NCBI RefSeq assembly: GCF_023242315.1
Contig: NZ_JALLIY010000006.1
Coordinates: forward strand, 1 to 64,000
Origin: Pseudomonas sp. MWU13-2105
GTDB lineage: Bacteria; Pseudomonadota; Gammaproteobacteria; Pseudomonadales; Pseudomonadaceae
DNA length: 64,000 bases
Direction: 5' to 3'
The notes beneath the pieces were generated by a model. The model was not told where the DNA came from. It ran no database searches and saw nothing but the letters and a program-made list of their open reading frames with translations. A program made the translations under genes and the position numbers. Below, piece by piece: positions 18,444 to 29,336 of this stretch (the first letter of the stretch is position 1; each line of letters begins with the position of its first letter).

Positions 18444-19268
18444 TCATTGCCTGGCCAGGATCAACTGCTCGATGGCCTGCGCCGCGCCGTCCTCGCTGTT
18501 GCTGCCGGTGACCAGGTCGGCCTGGCGCTTGACCACCTCCTCCGCCTGGCCCATGGCAATCGCCAGGCCGGCGCGGTGGAACATCGCCGGGTCGTTGCCG
18601 CCATCGCCGATGGCCGCCGTCTGCGCCAGCGCCACGCCAAGGTATTTCGCCAGGGTCAGCAATGCCTCGCCCTTGTTCGCCTGCATCGCCGTGATATCCA
18701 GGTAGGAACGCTGCGAACGACTGGCCAGCGCCTGGTCCGCCACCAGCGGCTGCAACACCGCTTCCAGGTCGATCAGCAGTTGCCCGTCGCCACTGGCGCC
18801 GACAATCTTGTCGATGCGCTCGAGGTACGGCGTGAAATCCTCCACCACCGTCGGCGCATAACCCAGCGCCTGCTGCTCCCGAGGGACCATGGTGCCGTGG
18901 GGATTACGCAGCAGCCAATGGTTGTCGGCGAACACCCAGACCTCGACCGCCTCATGCCGCGACAACAGCTCCAGGGTGGTAAGCGCCGCCTCACGCGGAA
19001 TGTAGTGGGTCACCAGGTAACTGCCGTCGGGGTTGACCAGGGTACCGCCATTGAACGCTGCGGTGGGAATATCCACCCCCAGCGCCTCGATCTGCTCGCG
19101 CATGGCCCGTGGCGGGCGCCCGCTGGCGAGGCTGAAGAACACCCCCGCCGCGCGCAACGCCCGCACGGCCTCGACCGTACGCGGGCTGAGGCTGTGATCA
19201 GGGCACAACAAGGTGCCATCCATATCGCTGAGCAACAACCGGATCGGATACTGCGCCACCACCTTCAT
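18444..19268 (-). CDS. Cof-type HAD-IIB family phosphatase
   Basis: A 274-residue sugar-phosphatase-like hydrolase of the Cof/YidA/YbiV group. Motif I is LLLSDMDGTLL with nucleophile D15 and acid/base D17. A class IIB cap domain follows, and the closing motif IGDGGNDPAMFHRAGLAIAM lies near residues 216-235. It shares a four-base ATGA overlap with zwf and so is translationally coupled to it. In this operon it could hydrolyse a side product of 6-phosphogluconolactone or other sugar phosphates, but the substrate is not readable from sequence. Confidence 0.85.
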   Translation of the reverse strand: MKVVAQYPIRLLLSDMDGTLLCPDHSLSPRTVEAVRALRAAGVFFSLASGRPPRAMREQIEALGVDIPTAAFNGGTLVNPDGSYLVTHYIPREAALTTLELLSRHEAVEVWVFADNHWLLRNPHGTMVPREQQALGYAPTVVEDFTPYLERIDKIVGASGDGQLLIDLEAVLQPLVADQALASRSQRSYLDITAMQANKGEALLTLAKYLGVALAQTAAIGDGGNDPAMFHRAGLAIAMGQAEEVVKRQADLVTGSNSEDGAAQAIEQLILARQ

Positions 19269-20788
19269 CCGAGGCTGTTCCAGACACGGCCGTCACGGGA
19301 CAGCAGCTCGTCGGCGGCTGGCGGGCCGTTGTCCCCGGCCTTGTAGCCTTGCACCTGATCGTCCTCGCCCCAGGCATCGAGGAACGGCTGCACCGCCCGC
19401 CAGCCGTTCTCGATATTGTCGGCGCGCTGGAACAACGTCTGGTCACCGGTCAGGCAATCGTAGATCAGGGTTTCATAACCGGTGGACGGCTGCATCTCGA
19501 AGAAATCCTTGTAGGCAAAACCCAATTCGATATTGGTCATGTCCAGCGCCGGCCCCGGACGCTTGGCCAGCAGGTCGAACCACATGCCCTCGTTGGGCTG
19601 GATCTGGATCTTCAGGTAGGTCGGCTGCAGGCGCTCGACCTCGGTGTCGCGGAACTGCGCATAGGGCGCCGGTTTGAAACAGATGGCGATTTCCGTATTG
19701 CGTACGTTCAGGCGCTTGCCGGTGCGCAGATAGAACGGCACGCCGACCCAGCGCCAGTTGTCGATCATCACCTTGAGCGCGACATAGGTCTCGGTGTTGC
19801 TGTCCGGCGCCACGTTGTTTTCTTCGCGATAACCGGGCACGGCCTTGCCGCCCAGCTCACCCGCGCAGTACTGGCCACGCACCGAGTTGGCCCGGGCTTC
19901 CTCGACCGTCCAGGGACGGATCGCGCCGACCACCTTGGCCTTTTCACCGCGCACCGCATCGGCACCGAACGCCGCCGGCGGTTCCATCGCGACCATGGCC
20001 AGCAACTGGAACAGGTGATTGGGCACCATGTCCCGCAGGGCGCCGGTGTGTTCGTAGAAACTGCCACGGGTCTCGACGCCGACGGTTTCGGCGGCGGTGA
20101 TCTGCACATGGTCGATGTAATGGTTGTTCCAGAACGATTCGAACAGGCCGTTGGAAAAGCGGCTGACCAGGATGTTCTGCACGGTTTCCTTGCCCAGGTA
20201 ATGGTCGATGCGATAGATCTGCTTCTCGCTCATCACCTTGAGCAGACGCTCGTTCAAGGCTTCGGCGGTGGCCAGGTCGGAACCGAAGGGCTTTTCGATC
20301 ACCACCCGGCGAAACGCCCCGCTGCTTTCCGCCAACAAGCCGGCCGCGCCCAGGCGCCGTGCCACTTCACTGAAAAAGCGCGGCGCGGTGGCCAGGTAGA
20401 ACACCGCATTGCCGGTACCGCTGGCGATGATCTTCTCGCCCAGGGCGACATAGGTCGCGTCATCGAGGAAGTCGCCCTGCACATAGCTGATGTGCTTGGC
20501 CAAGCGCTTCCAGAGCTCGGCATCCAAGGCTTCTTCGGGGACCTTGCCGGTTTTCGCCGCGACTTCGGCCCGGCTGAAGTCTTCCAGCTTCTTGGCGAAG
20601 TCGCTATCGCTGATCGCATTGTGATCGACCCCGACGATGCGCAAGCCGTCGCCCAGCAGACCATCGCGGGTCAGGTTGTAGAGCGCCGGCATCAGCAGGC
20701 GCTTGACCAGATCCCCGTGGGCACCGAACAGAAACAGTGTGGTCGGCGGCGCGGGCTCGACCTTGCGCTTGGTACGGGAAGCATTCAT
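19265..20788 (-). CDS. zwf: Glucose-6-phosphate 1-dehydrogenase
   Basis: A 507-residue G6PDH, oxidising glucose 6-phosphate to 6-phosphogluconolactone with NAD(P)+. The coenzyme loop is [10 protein letters not shown] at residues 21-30 and the active-site segment is RIDHYLGKE at about 193-201, with the substrate-binding lysine and catalytic base region intact. Length is typical. Its start overlaps the end of gnd by four bases, so gnd, zwf and the HAD gene form a coupled operon. Pseudomonas often has several zwf copies; this one is of the type paired with a short gnd, not the hexR-zwf-pgl-eda set. Confidence 0.92.
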   Translation of the reverse strand: MNASRTKRKVEPAPPTTLFLFGAHGDLVKRLLMPALYNLTRDGLLGDGLRIVGVDHNAISDSDFAKKLEDFSRAEVAAKTGKVPEEALDAELWKRLAKHISYVQGDFLDDATYVALGEKIIASGTGNAVFYLATAPRFFSEVARRLGAAGLLAESSGAFRRVVIEKPFGSDLATAEALNERLLKVMSEKQIYRIDHYLGKETVQNILVSRFSNGLFESFWNNHYIDHVQITAAETVGVETRGSFYEHTGALRDMVPNHLFQLLAMVAMEPPAAFGADAVRGEKAKVVGAIRPWTVEEARANSVRGQYCAGELGGKAVPGYREENNVAPDSNTETYVALKVMIDNWRWVGVPFYLRTGKRLNVRNTEIAICFKPAPYAQFRDTEVERLQPTYLKIQIQPNEGMWFDLLAKRPGPALDMTNIELGFAYKDFFEMQPSTGYETLIYDCLTGDQTLFQRADNIENGWRAVQPFLDAWGEDDQVQGYKAGDNGPPAADELLSRDGRVWNSLG

Positions 20789-21765
20789 TTTTTCGGCGTC
20801 TCCACATGGCCGCCAAAGCCGAAGCGCATTGCCGAGAGCAGCTTGTCACCGTAGGTACTTTGCTGGCGGGAGCGGAAACGCGCGAACAACGAGTTGGACA
20901 ACACCGGCACCGGCACCGCCTGCTCCATGGCCGCTTCGATGGTCCAACGCCCTTCGCCACTGTCGGCCACCGCACCGCTGTAACCGTCGAGTTTCGGATC
21001 GCTGGCGAGGGCGTCGGCAGTCAGGTCCAGCAACCAGGAGGAGACCACGCTACCGCGCCGCCAGACTTCGGCGATATCCGCCAGGTTGAGGTCGAAACGC
21101 TGGTCCTCGGGCAGGCTCGGCGAGTTCTTGGTCTTGAGGATATCGAAGCCTTCGGCGAAGGCCTGCATCATGCCGTACTCGATACCGTTGTGGATCATCT
21201 TGACGAAGTGCCCGGCGCCCGGTGGCCCGGCATGGATATAACCACGCTCGGCACGCTCGTCGGCGCTGACCCGGTCGCGGGTCCGGGGAATGCTGCCGAT
21301 TCCCGGAGCCAGGCTGGCGAACAGCGGGTCGAGGCGTTCGACGACCTTGGCGTCACCGCCGATCATCATGCAGTAACCGCGCTCCAGGCCCCAGACCCCG
21401 CCGGAAGTGCCGACATCGATATAGTCGATGCCCTTTTGCCCCAGCTCCTGGCCACGGCGGATATCGTCCTTGTAGAAGGTGTTGCCGCCGTCGATGATCA
21501 CATCGCCGGCGTCCAGCAGTTGGCTCAACTCGGCGATGGTGTCCTCGGTCGGCGCACCGGCCGGCAGCATCACCCAGACCGCACGCGGCTTGTCCAGGCC
21601 GGCCACCAGCGCCGCCAGGTCGGCGACGCCGCTGGCGCCCTCTTTGCCCAGGGCGGCGACGAAGTCGGTATTGCGGTCATACACCACTGTCTGATGGCCA
21701 TCAAGCATCAGGCGCCGCGCGATATTGCCGCCCATGCGGCCCAGTCCGATGATTCCCAGTTGCAT
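20785..21765 (-). CDS. gnd: 6-phosphogluconate dehydrogenase, decarboxylating (short form)
   Basis: A 326-residue enzyme converting 6-phosphogluconate to ribulose 5-phosphate and CO2. The coenzyme-binding [13 protein letters not shown] is at residues 7-19. The substrate and catalytic segments are [21 protein letters not shown] and [19 protein letters not shown], with the catalytic lysine in the latter. At this length it belongs to the short, often NAD-preferring GntZ/YqeC-like form, not the 470-residue enzyme. I chose the ATG at 21765, since everything upstream in frame is unlike the family. It is first in the gnd-zwf-HAD operon. Confidence 0.9.
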   Translation of the reverse strand: MQLGIIGLGRMGGNIARRLMLDGHQTVVYDRNTDFVAALGKEGASGVADLAALVAGLDKPRAVWVMLPAGAPTEDTIAELSQLLDAGDVIIDGGNTFYKDDIRRGQELGQKGIDYIDVGTSGGVWGLERGYCMMIGGDAKVVERLDPLFASLAPGIGSIPRTRDRVSADERAERGYIHAGPPGAGHFVKMIHNGIEYGMMQAFAEGFDILKTKNSPSLPEDQRFDLNLADIAEVWRRGSVVSSWLLDLTADALASDPKLDGYSGAVADSGEGRWTIEAAMEQAVPVPVLSNSLFARFRSRQQSTYGDKLLSAMRFGFGGHVETPKK

Positions 21766-21880
21766 GCAGGGTACTCCCGATATCGATGAAAAAACTCTGT
21801 CACACCTTAGCCCAGCGGCACGCGGATGTCTGTCTCGATATCGGCTGAGACGGCGATTGCAGACGCCAGGCGGCGCGTTT

Positions 21881-24800
21881 TCAAGCGCTCGTATCCACTT
21901 CGCCAGTATTGAAAAACAGCGCCTGGGCCACGCGCTTGTCGAGAATCTGGCCACGGTGGATATCCAGGGTCAGCTGCGCCCGACCGCCCTGCCCGGCCTG
22001 GATCCGCGCCGCCGCCCGCTGCCGGGCCGCGGCCTGGGCCTTGCCGCCCAGACGGCGTTGCGCCAGGGTCTTCAGGTGCGCGCTGACAAACTCGCTATCC
22101 GCCGTGGTGGCCGCCGGGTAATGGAAGTGCGCGTACCACAGTGGACGGCCATCCTTGTGGCTGATCACATACTCTTGCTGGAAACCACCCAGGTCCTCGG
22201 CCTGGCGCCCGCCGGCGCGGTGAATATCCACCTGGTCCTGTTCCTTCAGGTACTGCAGGCGCGCCAACTGCGGCACATTGCGCTTGATCGCGGCGATACG
22301 CGCATTGCGCCCTTCGGCGATCAGCCGGGTGGCGGCATGGCGAAGGTTGTCCTTGAGCGTTTGAGCGGTTTGCACCGGCGCCGATACCCCGCCACCATCA
22401 CTGAGTGCCTGTTGGATGTCATCCGCCAGGGCCTTCAGTTTCTCTGCCTTCAGCTCCAGGATGCCCTGCAGGTCGCGGGGCTCCTTGGAGGTTGCGGTCA
22501 GCGCCATGACCTGGCGAATCAACCCCTCGACGCCATCGCGCTCGGCCTGCGCCTGGGTCACCAGCCTGGACAGTCCGACCTTGCGCTGGCTCGCCGGGGC
22601 GGGCGCCGGCTTGGCCTTCACCTCCTCCCAGAAGCTGTCCTGGGCATCCTCCTTGTTTTCCTTGAAGGCCGACACCAGCCCGCCATTGGGATCGGTGATC
22701 TCGACGATTTCGTCCTCCTGCTCGGGGGTACGCTCGCGCACCCGGCCGACAAACACCTCGCGGTTGCGCGTACGGATAAACTTCTTCCGCGCGCCACTCG
22801 CCGGGCCGGGCCTGGCTACGGGTGCAGGTGTAGCCGAGGCAGTCTCGTCCCACAGATCGGAGAGGCTGCTCAGCGCGCCTTCGCGCAACTGCGCCAGCAA
22901 GCCTGACAGGCGCGTGGCATATTCGAGCAGGCGCTGCCGCGGCATGAGGCTCTGCAAGTAGTTCAGCAGATCGCGGGTCTCGTCGTAACGACTGATGGCC
23001 GTGAGCAAGGCATCGATCCGATCCTGGCGCGGATCATCGGCATTCAGGCGATTGATCGTATTGGTCACATATTTGGTTTGCTCGGCACTGTCCTTGATCG
23101 CCGCGAAGACCTGATCGTCCAATTGCAAGGTGATCTGCACGGGCAGTTCGTCCAGGGTCAGGGCCAGCAAGGTCGGCAACTGCACCGCCTGCCAGTCCAA
23201 CGGGGTGAAGTGCCGCACCAGCGCCTGTTCCAGCGCGGCGGCTTGCGCCGGGCCCCATTCGGGAATCGTCCGCAACTCCTCGAGCGCGGCGTATTCACGG
23301 GTGCTCCAGGAGATCTGCCGGTCGCTGATGTCGACATTGTTCTTCAGGTTGGCCACCACCTGGGCATACCGGGCGTCCGTGGTCCCGGCGATCATCTCGC
23401 CGATCTGCCCGGCACTCAGGCTGCCCTCGCGTCCCACCGCCAGGGACACATTCAACAGCGTCCGGCAATTGCGCACACTGTCGGCCAGGGTCGCCGCGAG
23501 CGTCTGCGGCTTCGGCACCACCTGGCGATTGTCATTGAACAGCCTGATCAGGCGGATCTTTTCTTCGAGGGCCAGCTGCAAGTCCTCCAGCTTGCCCAAG
23601 TACTCGCGGCGCTTGGCGCTACGCTGCCGATCGCTGAAGTTGCGCGCGGTCTTGCCCTGGCTCATGGTTTCCAGGCGCTTGTTCAGGCTATCGGCCTCAT
23701 TGACCAGCGCGTCGATACACGCCGTCGCCTGCCGCACTTCTCCGTGCAACGCGCTGGCCCGCTCGCGCAGCTTGCGCTGCAGACGGGCCTGCACGGTGTC
23801 GCGGCCGCTGCCGCCGCGCAAGCGCAAGCGCAGGTCCAGGCGCCAGCCTCCTTGCTCATCCTGCTCCACAAAGGGCCCCGCGGAGCCCGAGCGGTCGACA
23901 ATCCGCGGGCCGTCCTCGCACCAGGCCACGGGATAGAGGGCGTCCTCGATCAGTGCGTGCCAGCCCTTGTCCTCGGGTCCCGCGAGATACACCAGGCCTT
24001 TTTTCGGCCCGCTCGGCGATAGCGTACCGAGGCTGTCGAGTCGCTCCGGGGGCTTCTCGAACGTCCTGACCCTGAACTTCTGCAAAGCCTGTCGGGAAGC
24101 CGCCGACAAGCTGTGGCGCGGGCTCGACCAGGAGCGGTCGAACGGAAGCCAAAGGTCGTCGGCCGCCAGGGGAACGCCAATGCGCTCAAGCGGGGCAAGC
24201 GTCTCGACCGCCAGGGGCTGCCCTTGTGCCAACACCGGCAGTGCCGCGCAAGATTTCGGCACGGCTTCGCGTGCGCCCGCCATCACCTCATGCAACAGCA
24301 ACCCCGCCAGGTTGCTCAACAGATCGGCCCAACCCTGGGCCCGGGTCTCCTCGTCGCTGCCCTGCAATGCCGGCAGATCCTGGCGCACCCCGCGATACAA
24401 CTGAATCAGCCAACCGGCTTGGGCCAACGGGCCGCTGGCAAACATCAGCCATGAATTGAACAATTGCCAGCCGCAGTCCTTCAAGCGGGCCCAGCGCTTT
24501 TCCGCGCTCGACAGCAGCTGGATATCGGCCTGCTGGATGAGCGCGTCGATAGAGGCGTGAAAGAGCTGATCGAGGTAATCCCCGCTGACGTCCTCGCTGT
24601 CCAGGGTCGCCGGCGCCGGTAACGGCGGCAGCGGCGCGGCTTCATCGCCTGGCAACAGGGTGCCGAGATGGGGATGCTGGAAGCCGCCATTGGCATAGAC
24701 CGCTTTCCTTGGGGCGGCGAGCCAGGCCAGCACGCTGTCCTGCAAGGCTCCCACCTGCGCGATCGCCTCCAGCAGCGCCTGGCGACTGGCGTACTCACTC

Positions 24801-26668
24801 AGGGGCGGATCGAACAGCGGTCGATAAAGCACGTGAGGGCCTTGGGCAATGTCCTGCGACTCGATCAGGAACATCCCCCGCACCGTGTCCAGGCTCGCCC
24901 CCGGGCTGGCCCGCAACGCCAGGGTCCGGAGAACCACCGGTCGCCCATCAACCTGGCGTTCATGGGCATCGAACGCCAACACCGCGCAGACCAGGTGATA
25001 CCCCGCCTCGCTGAGGCCCTGCTCGGTGCGGAGCTTGAGCTCCAGGGCCACCAGCGGCAGTTGCGCGCGCAGTTGCCGGGCAAAGCGTTGCTGGCGAAAC
25101 GGCGCGGAACGCTTGTCGTCCGTCAGGCGCTCGCGCAGATAAGCCGGATAACGCGCGCCGATATCCACCGAGGTGACCAGCTCCAGTAGATAGTCGGCGC
25201 TCATCCAGTCCGGTATCGGCGTATCACCGTGGAGCCGGACCTGCATCTGCCTTGCGCCGAAACGGAAGTCGTCGAGATTTTCCAGGGCCAGTTCGGGCAG
25301 CGTCAGCCGGACCGTCTCGTAGTCACCCAGCAGGTCCGGCAACAGCGGCTTGCGCCGGTACTTTTCGACGCTGAGCCGGATATCCTGCATCCGGATATCC
25401 GGCATCTGCGGATGCCGCCGGACCATCTCGGCCCTGAGCGTCGCCCGGCAGAAGCGCGAGAGGGGGAACACGTCGTCGAACAGATCGTGGGATGACAACT
25501 TGCCCTGCGCCGCCAGCAACGCCGACAACCCCGCGGCATAGGTACGCCGATCCGGGTCCGCGGCGCTCAGCAACCACAGCGGCGCCGCGGCGCGCACCTG
25601 CCGTTGCAGGGCGGTGAGCGGCACGGGCATGGGCGCGGCGAACCACTGCCGCGGGTCGCTGACTTGCTCGACCCGCGCGGCCCAGGACACTTCGTTGACG
25701 CCGCCGCGCGGCAAACGGTCCAGGACCCGCAGCTGGTTTTCCAGCAAGGCCCCGGCCAGGTTGTCGAAGACATTCACCTGCGAGGCGATCAGGTCCAGGG
25801 TTCCCGGCTCCGGCAGGTCGCCGCGCAACAGCGTCCAGAGCTCATCGAGGTCGCGCAAGCGGTGCACATCATGGCCCGGCCTGAGCAGCAGGTAGGCATG
25901 CGTGCGCGGCGACAGTTGCCGCGCGAACAGCACCACCACCGGCGTACTGCCCACTGGCGCCTGCTTGCCCTTGGCGTACAGCAGGTAGGGAACCAGGGCT
26001 TGTTCACCGAGCAGACTGTCCCGTGTCGCCTTGTCTTCAGTGACCAGTGCCTTGGGCAGTACCTGGCTGGCCTGGAACGCCAGGCTATTGGGCGAGGTCC
26101 CCGCACCGTACATCGAGACGAACAACAGGTTGGACAGCGCCGCGCAGCGTGAAGGCGTGCGCGGCGCATGCCGGTCCCAGCCCGGCACCCAGGCGTCCGA
26201 GCCCGGCACCTTGCCGGCCCAATCGGGTAGCGCCTCGTTCCAGAACGCCACCAGTTGCGCCTTGAACACTTCGAGCAGCGCGTCACCCCAGTCGTTGATT
26301 GCCGTTCCCAGCCGCTGCAGATCCGCGGGGGAGATGGCGACATTGAGCGAGGCGCCCGCGGCCCGGCGCACCAGCACCGCGGCGGGATCGGCGTAAGCGG
26401 GATTCAGCCCCTCGCTGAAGCGGCGCAACAGTAGCTCGGCCAAGCGGGTGTAGCGATAGGTCGATCCTTGCTCCCGCTCGCCCAGCCAGAGATCGGCCCC
26501 CTTGGGCGCCCGCCCCGCGATCCTGAGTGCCGGCGTGTGCTGGTCCAGCGCAGCCTGGACCAGCGACTGCGCCACCGACAACGGGGTCGGTCGAGCGGCG
26601 AACAGCGCCTGGACGGTGTTTCGATAATGCTGGAGCAAAGTATCCAAAGCGGTCGACTGAGGGGGCAT
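21881..26668 (-). CDS. Very large protein (1595 aa) of unknown function, DUF6543/toxin-like family suspected
   Basis: A single intact frame of 1595 residues, by far the longest here. No signal peptide is seen. The N-terminal third has the alternating helices and conserved tryptophans ([20 protein letters not shown], residues about 130-150) that I associate with the large Pseudomonas DUF6543/dermonecrotic-toxin-domain proteins; this is pattern memory, not proof. Residues about 955-1060 form a strong charged coiled coil. A Pro/Ala linker near 1285-1300 leads to a basic segment [15 protein letters not shown] and an acidic patch, then a C-terminal domain ending [22 protein letters not shown] see no catalytic motif, VgrG, PAAR or Rhs mark. 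The ATG at 26668 has AAGGA eight bases upstream. A related C-terminal remnant lies just upstream. Confidence 0.7.
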   Translation of the reverse strand: MPPQSTALDTLLQHYRNTVQALFAARPTPLSVAQSLVQAALDQHTPALRIAGRAPKGADLWLGEREQGSTYRYTRLAELLLRRFSEGLNPAYADPAAVLVRRAAGASLNVAISPADLQRLGTAINDWGDALLEVFKAQLVAFWNEALPDWAGKVPGSDAWVPGWDRHAPRTPSRCAALSNLLFVSMYGAGTSPNSLAFQASQVLPKALVTEDKATRDSLLGEQALVPYLLYAKGKQAPVGSTPVVVLFARQLSPRTHAYLLLRPGHDVHRLRDLDELWTLLRGDLPEPGTLDLIASQVNVFDNLAGALLENQLRVLDRLPRGGVNEVSWAARVEQVSDPRQWFAAPMPVPLTALQRQVRAAAPLWLLSAADPDRRTYAAGLSALLAAQGKLSSHDLFDDVFPLSRFCRATLRAEMVRRHPQMPDIRMQDIRLSVEKYRRKPLLPDLLGDYETVRLTLPELALENLDDFRFGARQMQVRLHGDTPIPDWMSADYLLELVTSVDIGARYPAYLRERLTDDKRSAPFRQQRFARQLRAQLPLVALELKLRTEQGLSEAGYHLVCAVLAFDAHERQVDGRPVVLRTLALRASPGASLDTVRGMFLIESQDIAQGPHVLYRPLFDPPLSEYASRQALLEAIAQVGALQDSVLAWLAAPRKAVYANGGFQHPHLGTLLPGDEAAPLPPLPAPATLDSEDVSGDYLDQLFHASIDALIQQADIQLLSSAEKRWARLKDCGWQLFNSWLMFASGPLAQAGWLIQLYRGVRQDLPALQGSDEETRAQGWADLLSNLAGLLLHEVMAGAREAVPKSCAALPVLAQGQPLAVETLAPLERIGVPLAADDLWLPFDRSWSSPRHSLSAASRQALQKFRVRTFEKPPERLDSLGTLSPSGPKKGLVYLAGPEDKGWHALIEDALYPVAWCEDGPRIVDRSGSAGPFVEQDEQGGWRLDLRLRLRGGSGRDTVQARLQRKLRERASALHGEVRQATACIDALVNEADSLNKRLETMSQGKTARNFSDRQRSAKRREYLGKLEDLQLALEEKIRLIRLFNDNRQVVPKPQTLAATLADSVRNCRTLLNVSLAVGREGSLSAGQIGEMIAGTTDARYAQVVANLKNNVDISDRQISWSTREYAALEELRTIPEWGPAQAAALEQALVRHFTPLDWQAVQLPTLLALTLDELPVQITLQLDDQVFAAIKDSAEQTKYVTNTINRLNADDPRQDRIDALLTAISRYDETRDLLNYLQSLMPRQRLLEYATRLSGLLAQLREGALSSLSDLWDETASATPAPVARPGPASGARKKFIRTRNREVFVGRVRERTPEQEDEIVEITDPNGGLVSAFKENKEDAQDSFWEEVKAKPAPAPASQRKVGLSRLVTQAQAERDGVEGLIRQVMALTATSKEPRDLQGILELKAEKLKALADDIQQALSDGGGVSAPVQTAQTLKDNLRHAATRLIAEGRNARIAAIKRNVPQLARLQYLKEQDQVDIHRAGGRQAEDLGGFQQEYVISHKDGRPLWYAHFHYPAATTADSEFVSAHLKTLAQRRLGGKAQAAARQRAAARIQAGQGGRAQLTLDIHRGQILDKRVAQALFFNTGEVDTSA

Positions 26669-26766
26669 GGGGCGCATCCTTGGCACAGGGAAAGCCACCA
26701 GCTAACGCCAACGCCCGGCCCTCCTGGCGGTATCGGGATACGACAGCAAGGGCCCGGCGCGAGGCT

Positions 26767-26955
26767 TCACGACAGCGGAAAAAAGTGCTTCTGCACAGAA
26801 GCCAGGTCGATGACGCCGCGATGTATCTGCAACGCCAGGCGGGCGCTGCCGCCCTTCGGGAGCAGGCGACTGCCGTTGACATCCTCGTTCGAATGATAGG
26901 AACGAGTCGTTACCTGACGCATCGGCTTGCCGACCACGACTCCCGAAGAATTCAA
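26767..26955 (-). pseudogene. C-terminal remnant of a gene related to the 1595-aa protein
   Basis: Sixty-two codons ending in a stop at 26767. They read MRQVTTRSYHSNEDVNGSRL, LPKGGSARLALQIHRGVIDL and ASVQKHFFPLS, and are protein-like and well conserved in style. The end resembles the C-terminus of the large downstream gene: LALQIHRGVID..VQKHFF against [18 protein letters not shown]. No start codon or ribosome-binding site belongs to it; the frame continues upstream only as antisense to the acetyltransferase. It appears to be what is left of a second family member. The rest of 26669-27029 shows nothing else. Confidence 0.55.
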
Positions 26956-27029
26956 ACCTGCCGGCAGGCGTCGTGTGCGGTAGATGGATGGCCCTCTTGC
27001 GGCAGAGGGCCATGGGCGCTGCGGCGGGG

Positions 27030-27521
27030 CTAGAGGTACTTGTTCCAGAACAGCATCTGGCCGTGCTCCGGATCGAGCTGCGCGCCACTGAAACCGAACT
27101 TGCGGTAGGACCCCTGGGCCACGGCGTTGCCTTCCAGCACCTCCAGGGTGATCTTGCAGCAACCGCGCTGGCGGGCAATGTCCTCGACCTTCTGCAGCAT
27201 CTTCTGGCTCAGCCCCAGGCCACGAAACTTGCTCAGCACCGCGACATCATGGACGTTCACCAGGGGCCGGCAGGCAAAGGTGGAAAAGCCCTCGAAGCAG
27301 TTCACCAGGCCCGCCGGCTCGCCGCCGACAAAGGCCAGTACACTGAAGGCGTGGGGGCGCTTGGCCAGTTCGCCGGGCAGCTGTTGCAGTACATCCGGCG
27401 CCAGGCTCTGGCCGCCGCCCATCGGGTCTTCGGCATAGTGATTGAGCACCAGCCCGATCGCCTCGGCGTGCACCGGGTTGGTGTAGCTCGCTTGCAATAC
27501 CAGTATGTCGGCAACGTCCAT
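27030..27521 (-). CDS. GNAT-family N-acetyltransferase
   Basis: A 163-residue acetyltransferase. Motif A, the acetyl-CoA pyrophosphate loop, is VHDVAVLSKFRGLGLSQKML near residues 98-117, and motif B ends with KITLEVLEGNAVAQGSYRKF. The ATG at 27521 has GAGGA five bases upstream and gives a protein starting directly at the fold, so I prefer it to starts at 27542 and 27614. It is divergent from the ArcD-like gene with an FNR box between, though the box is closer to arcD. Acceptor substrate unknown. Confidence 0.85.
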   Translation of the reverse strand: MDVADILVLQASYTNPVHAEAIGLVLNHYAEDPMGGGQSLAPDVLQQLPGELAKRPHAFSVLAFVGGEPAGLVNCFEGFSTFACRPLVNVHDVAVLSKFRGLGLSQKMLQKVEDIARQRGCCKITLEVLEGNAVAQGSYRKFGFSGAQLDPEHGQMLFWNKYL

Positions 27522-27661
27522 GTCAGTCCTCGGCGAAACCATTAAAGGGAGCTCTTGTATCTCGGGAGCGCTGATTGTAACCACGCCCGGCGCCGGAAAA
27601 GGAAGAAAATTCATGTCCAGGCCCCTGCCGCGCGGTAGCGGAATACCTATCCATTCATGCC

Positions 27662-27675
27662 TTGATAAAGATCAA
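27662..27675. promoter_or_regulatory. FNR/Anr box upstream of the arcD-like gene
   Basis: TTGATAAAGATCAA is a perfect TTGAT-N4-ATCAA site. It lies 112 bases before the ArcD-like start, on a symmetric sequence that could also serve the divergent acetyltransferase gene. Confidence 0.8.
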
Positions 27676-27786
27676 CAGCTTCGGGCCCGCATGGGCAGAC
27701 ATTCACTCCATGCGTTCAGACCGAGGCACCGTTGCTGATCGGTGCACTCGGACGTCCCGTTCTGTCACGATTCTGGAGGTGTCATC

Positions 27787-29262
27787 ATGGCAACGCCCTT
27801 GCAACAGAGTTCATCCCCCGGCACGACCGCACCCTCGACAAAACCGGCGACCGTCGCGCAGGCGGCACGCTTGTCCCTGAGCCTGTTGATCGCCCTGGTG
27901 GTGGGCTCCATCATCGGCAGCGGCGCCTACAGCCTGCCACAGAATATGGCGGCCGGCGCCGGCGCCGGCGCGATCCTGATCGGCTGGCTGGTCACCGGGG
28001 TCGGCATGCTGTCCCTGGCCCTGGTCTACCAGATGCTGTCCAATCGCAAACCGGAACTGGACAACGGCGTGTTCGCCTACGCCAAGGCCCTGGGCGGCGA
28101 TTTTGTCGGCTTCAACTCGGCCTGGGGCTACTGGATCAGCGCCTGGATCGGCAACGTCGGTTACCTGGTCATCCTGTTTGCCGCCGCCAGCTATTTCTTC
28201 CCGGCCTTCGGCGACGGTAACAACAAGGTGGCGATCATCGCCGCCTCGCTGCTGCTCTGGGCCATGCACTTCATGATCCTGCGCGGCATCCGCACCGCGG
28301 CACGGGCCAACGCCATCACCACCATCGCCAAGATCGTACCGATCCTGGTGTTTGTCGGCTGCGCCGCGATCGCCTTTCGTCCCGCCACTTTCGTTGCCGG
28401 CTTCTGGGGTGCGCCGGCCCTGGGCTCGATCCTCGACCAGGTCAAGAGCACCATGCTGGTCACCGTCTGGGTCTTTATCGGTATCGAAGGCGCCAACGTC
28501 TATTCCGCCCGGGCGGCGGAACGGGTCAACGTCGGCCGGGCCACCATCATCGGCTTTGCCATTACCTTGTTGCTGCTGATTTCAGTCTCGCTGCTGTCAC
28601 TGGGCATCCTTGGCCAGCCCGAACTGGCGGCCATGAAAAACCCCTCCACCGCCGGTGTGCTGCAAGCCATCGCCGGCCCATGGGGCGGCATGATGATCAG
28701 CCTGGGCCTGATGGTCTCCGTGGGCGGCGCCCTGCTGGCCTGGACCCTGCTCTCGGCCGAATCCCTGTTCAGCCCGGCCAAGGCCAGTGTAATGCCTGCG
28801 GTCCTGTCCAAGGAAAACAGCCAGGGCGTACCGGCCAATGCACTATGGGTCACCAACGGTTGCATCCAGCTGTTCCTGATCCTCACGCTGTATGCCAACG
28901 CCACCTACCTGGCGCTGATTTCCCTGGCCACCTCGATGATCCTGCTGCCCTATCTGTTCAGTGGCCTGTATGCGCTCAAGGTCAGCTGGCTGGACCGTGG
29001 CCAGGACGCGCACGACAGCCTGAGTGGTCGCGACCTGGCGATTTCCCTGGTGGCCAGCGTCTACTGCTTCTGGCTGCTGTACGCGGCCGGTCCCAAGTAC
29101 CTGCTGCTCAGCGCCCTGCTCTACGCTCCCGGCTCGCTGATCTATCTGCTGACCCCACAGCGCAAGCCGCTCAATGGTTTCGCCAAGGGCCTGCTGGTAC
29201 TGATCTGGCTGGCGGCGGCAGTGGCCGCCTGGATGCTCTGGCAAGGCCTGTTGAGCCTCTAA
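27787..29262 (+). CDS. arcD: Arginine/ornithine antiporter-like APA-family transporter
   Basis: A 491-residue transporter with about twelve to thirteen hydrophobic helices. The APA-family start VVGSIIGSGAYSLPQNMAAG lies near residues 38-57, and GFNSAWGYWISAWIGNVGYL and VFIGIEGANVYSARA further on fit the basic amino acid/polyamine antiporter (ArcD-type) group. It would exchange arginine for ornithine to feed anaerobic ATP production by the arginine deiminase route. arcABC are not nearby, so the copy stands alone. The ATG at 27787 has GGAGG seven bases upstream. The perfect FNR box at 27662 fits low-oxygen induction. A strong terminator follows. Substrate could also be another cationic amino acid. 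Confidence 0.85.
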   Translation: MATPLQQSSSPGTTAPSTKPATVAQAARLSLSLLIALVVGSIIGSGAYSLPQNMAAGAGAGAILIGWLVTGVGMLSLALVYQMLSNRKPELDNGVFAYAKALGGDFVGFNSAWGYWISAWIGNVGYLVILFAAASYFFPAFGDGNNKVAIIAASLLLWAMHFMILRGIRTAARANAITTIAKIVPILVFVGCAAIAFRPATFVAGFWGAPALGSILDQVKSTMLVTVWVFIGIEGANVYSARAAERVNVGRATIIGFAITLLLLISVSLLSLGILGQPELAAMKNPSTAGVLQAIAGPWGGMMISLGLMVSVGGALLAWTLLSAESLFSPAKASVMPAVLSKENSQGVPANALWVTNGCIQLFLILTLYANATYLALISLATSMILLPYLFSGLYALKVSWLDRGQDAHDSLSGRDLAISLVASVYCFWLLYAAGPKYLLLSALLYAPGSLIYLLTPQRKPLNGFAKGLLVLIWLAAAVAAWMLWQGLLSL

Positions 29263-29284
29263 TACGCACGACTCCGACGTCATG

Positions 29285-29321
29285 AAAAAGCCCCTTGCCG
29301 GTCACCGGCAAGGGGCTTTTT
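29285..29321. terminator. Bidirectional intrinsic terminator
   Basis: A 13-bp GC-rich stem (GCCCCTTGCCGGT / ACCGGCAAGGGGC) flanked by AAAAA and TTTTT. It sits between the convergent ArcD-like and universal-stress genes and should work on both strands. Confidence 0.92.
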
Positions 29322-29336
29322 GATTCCGCCTCGCGC

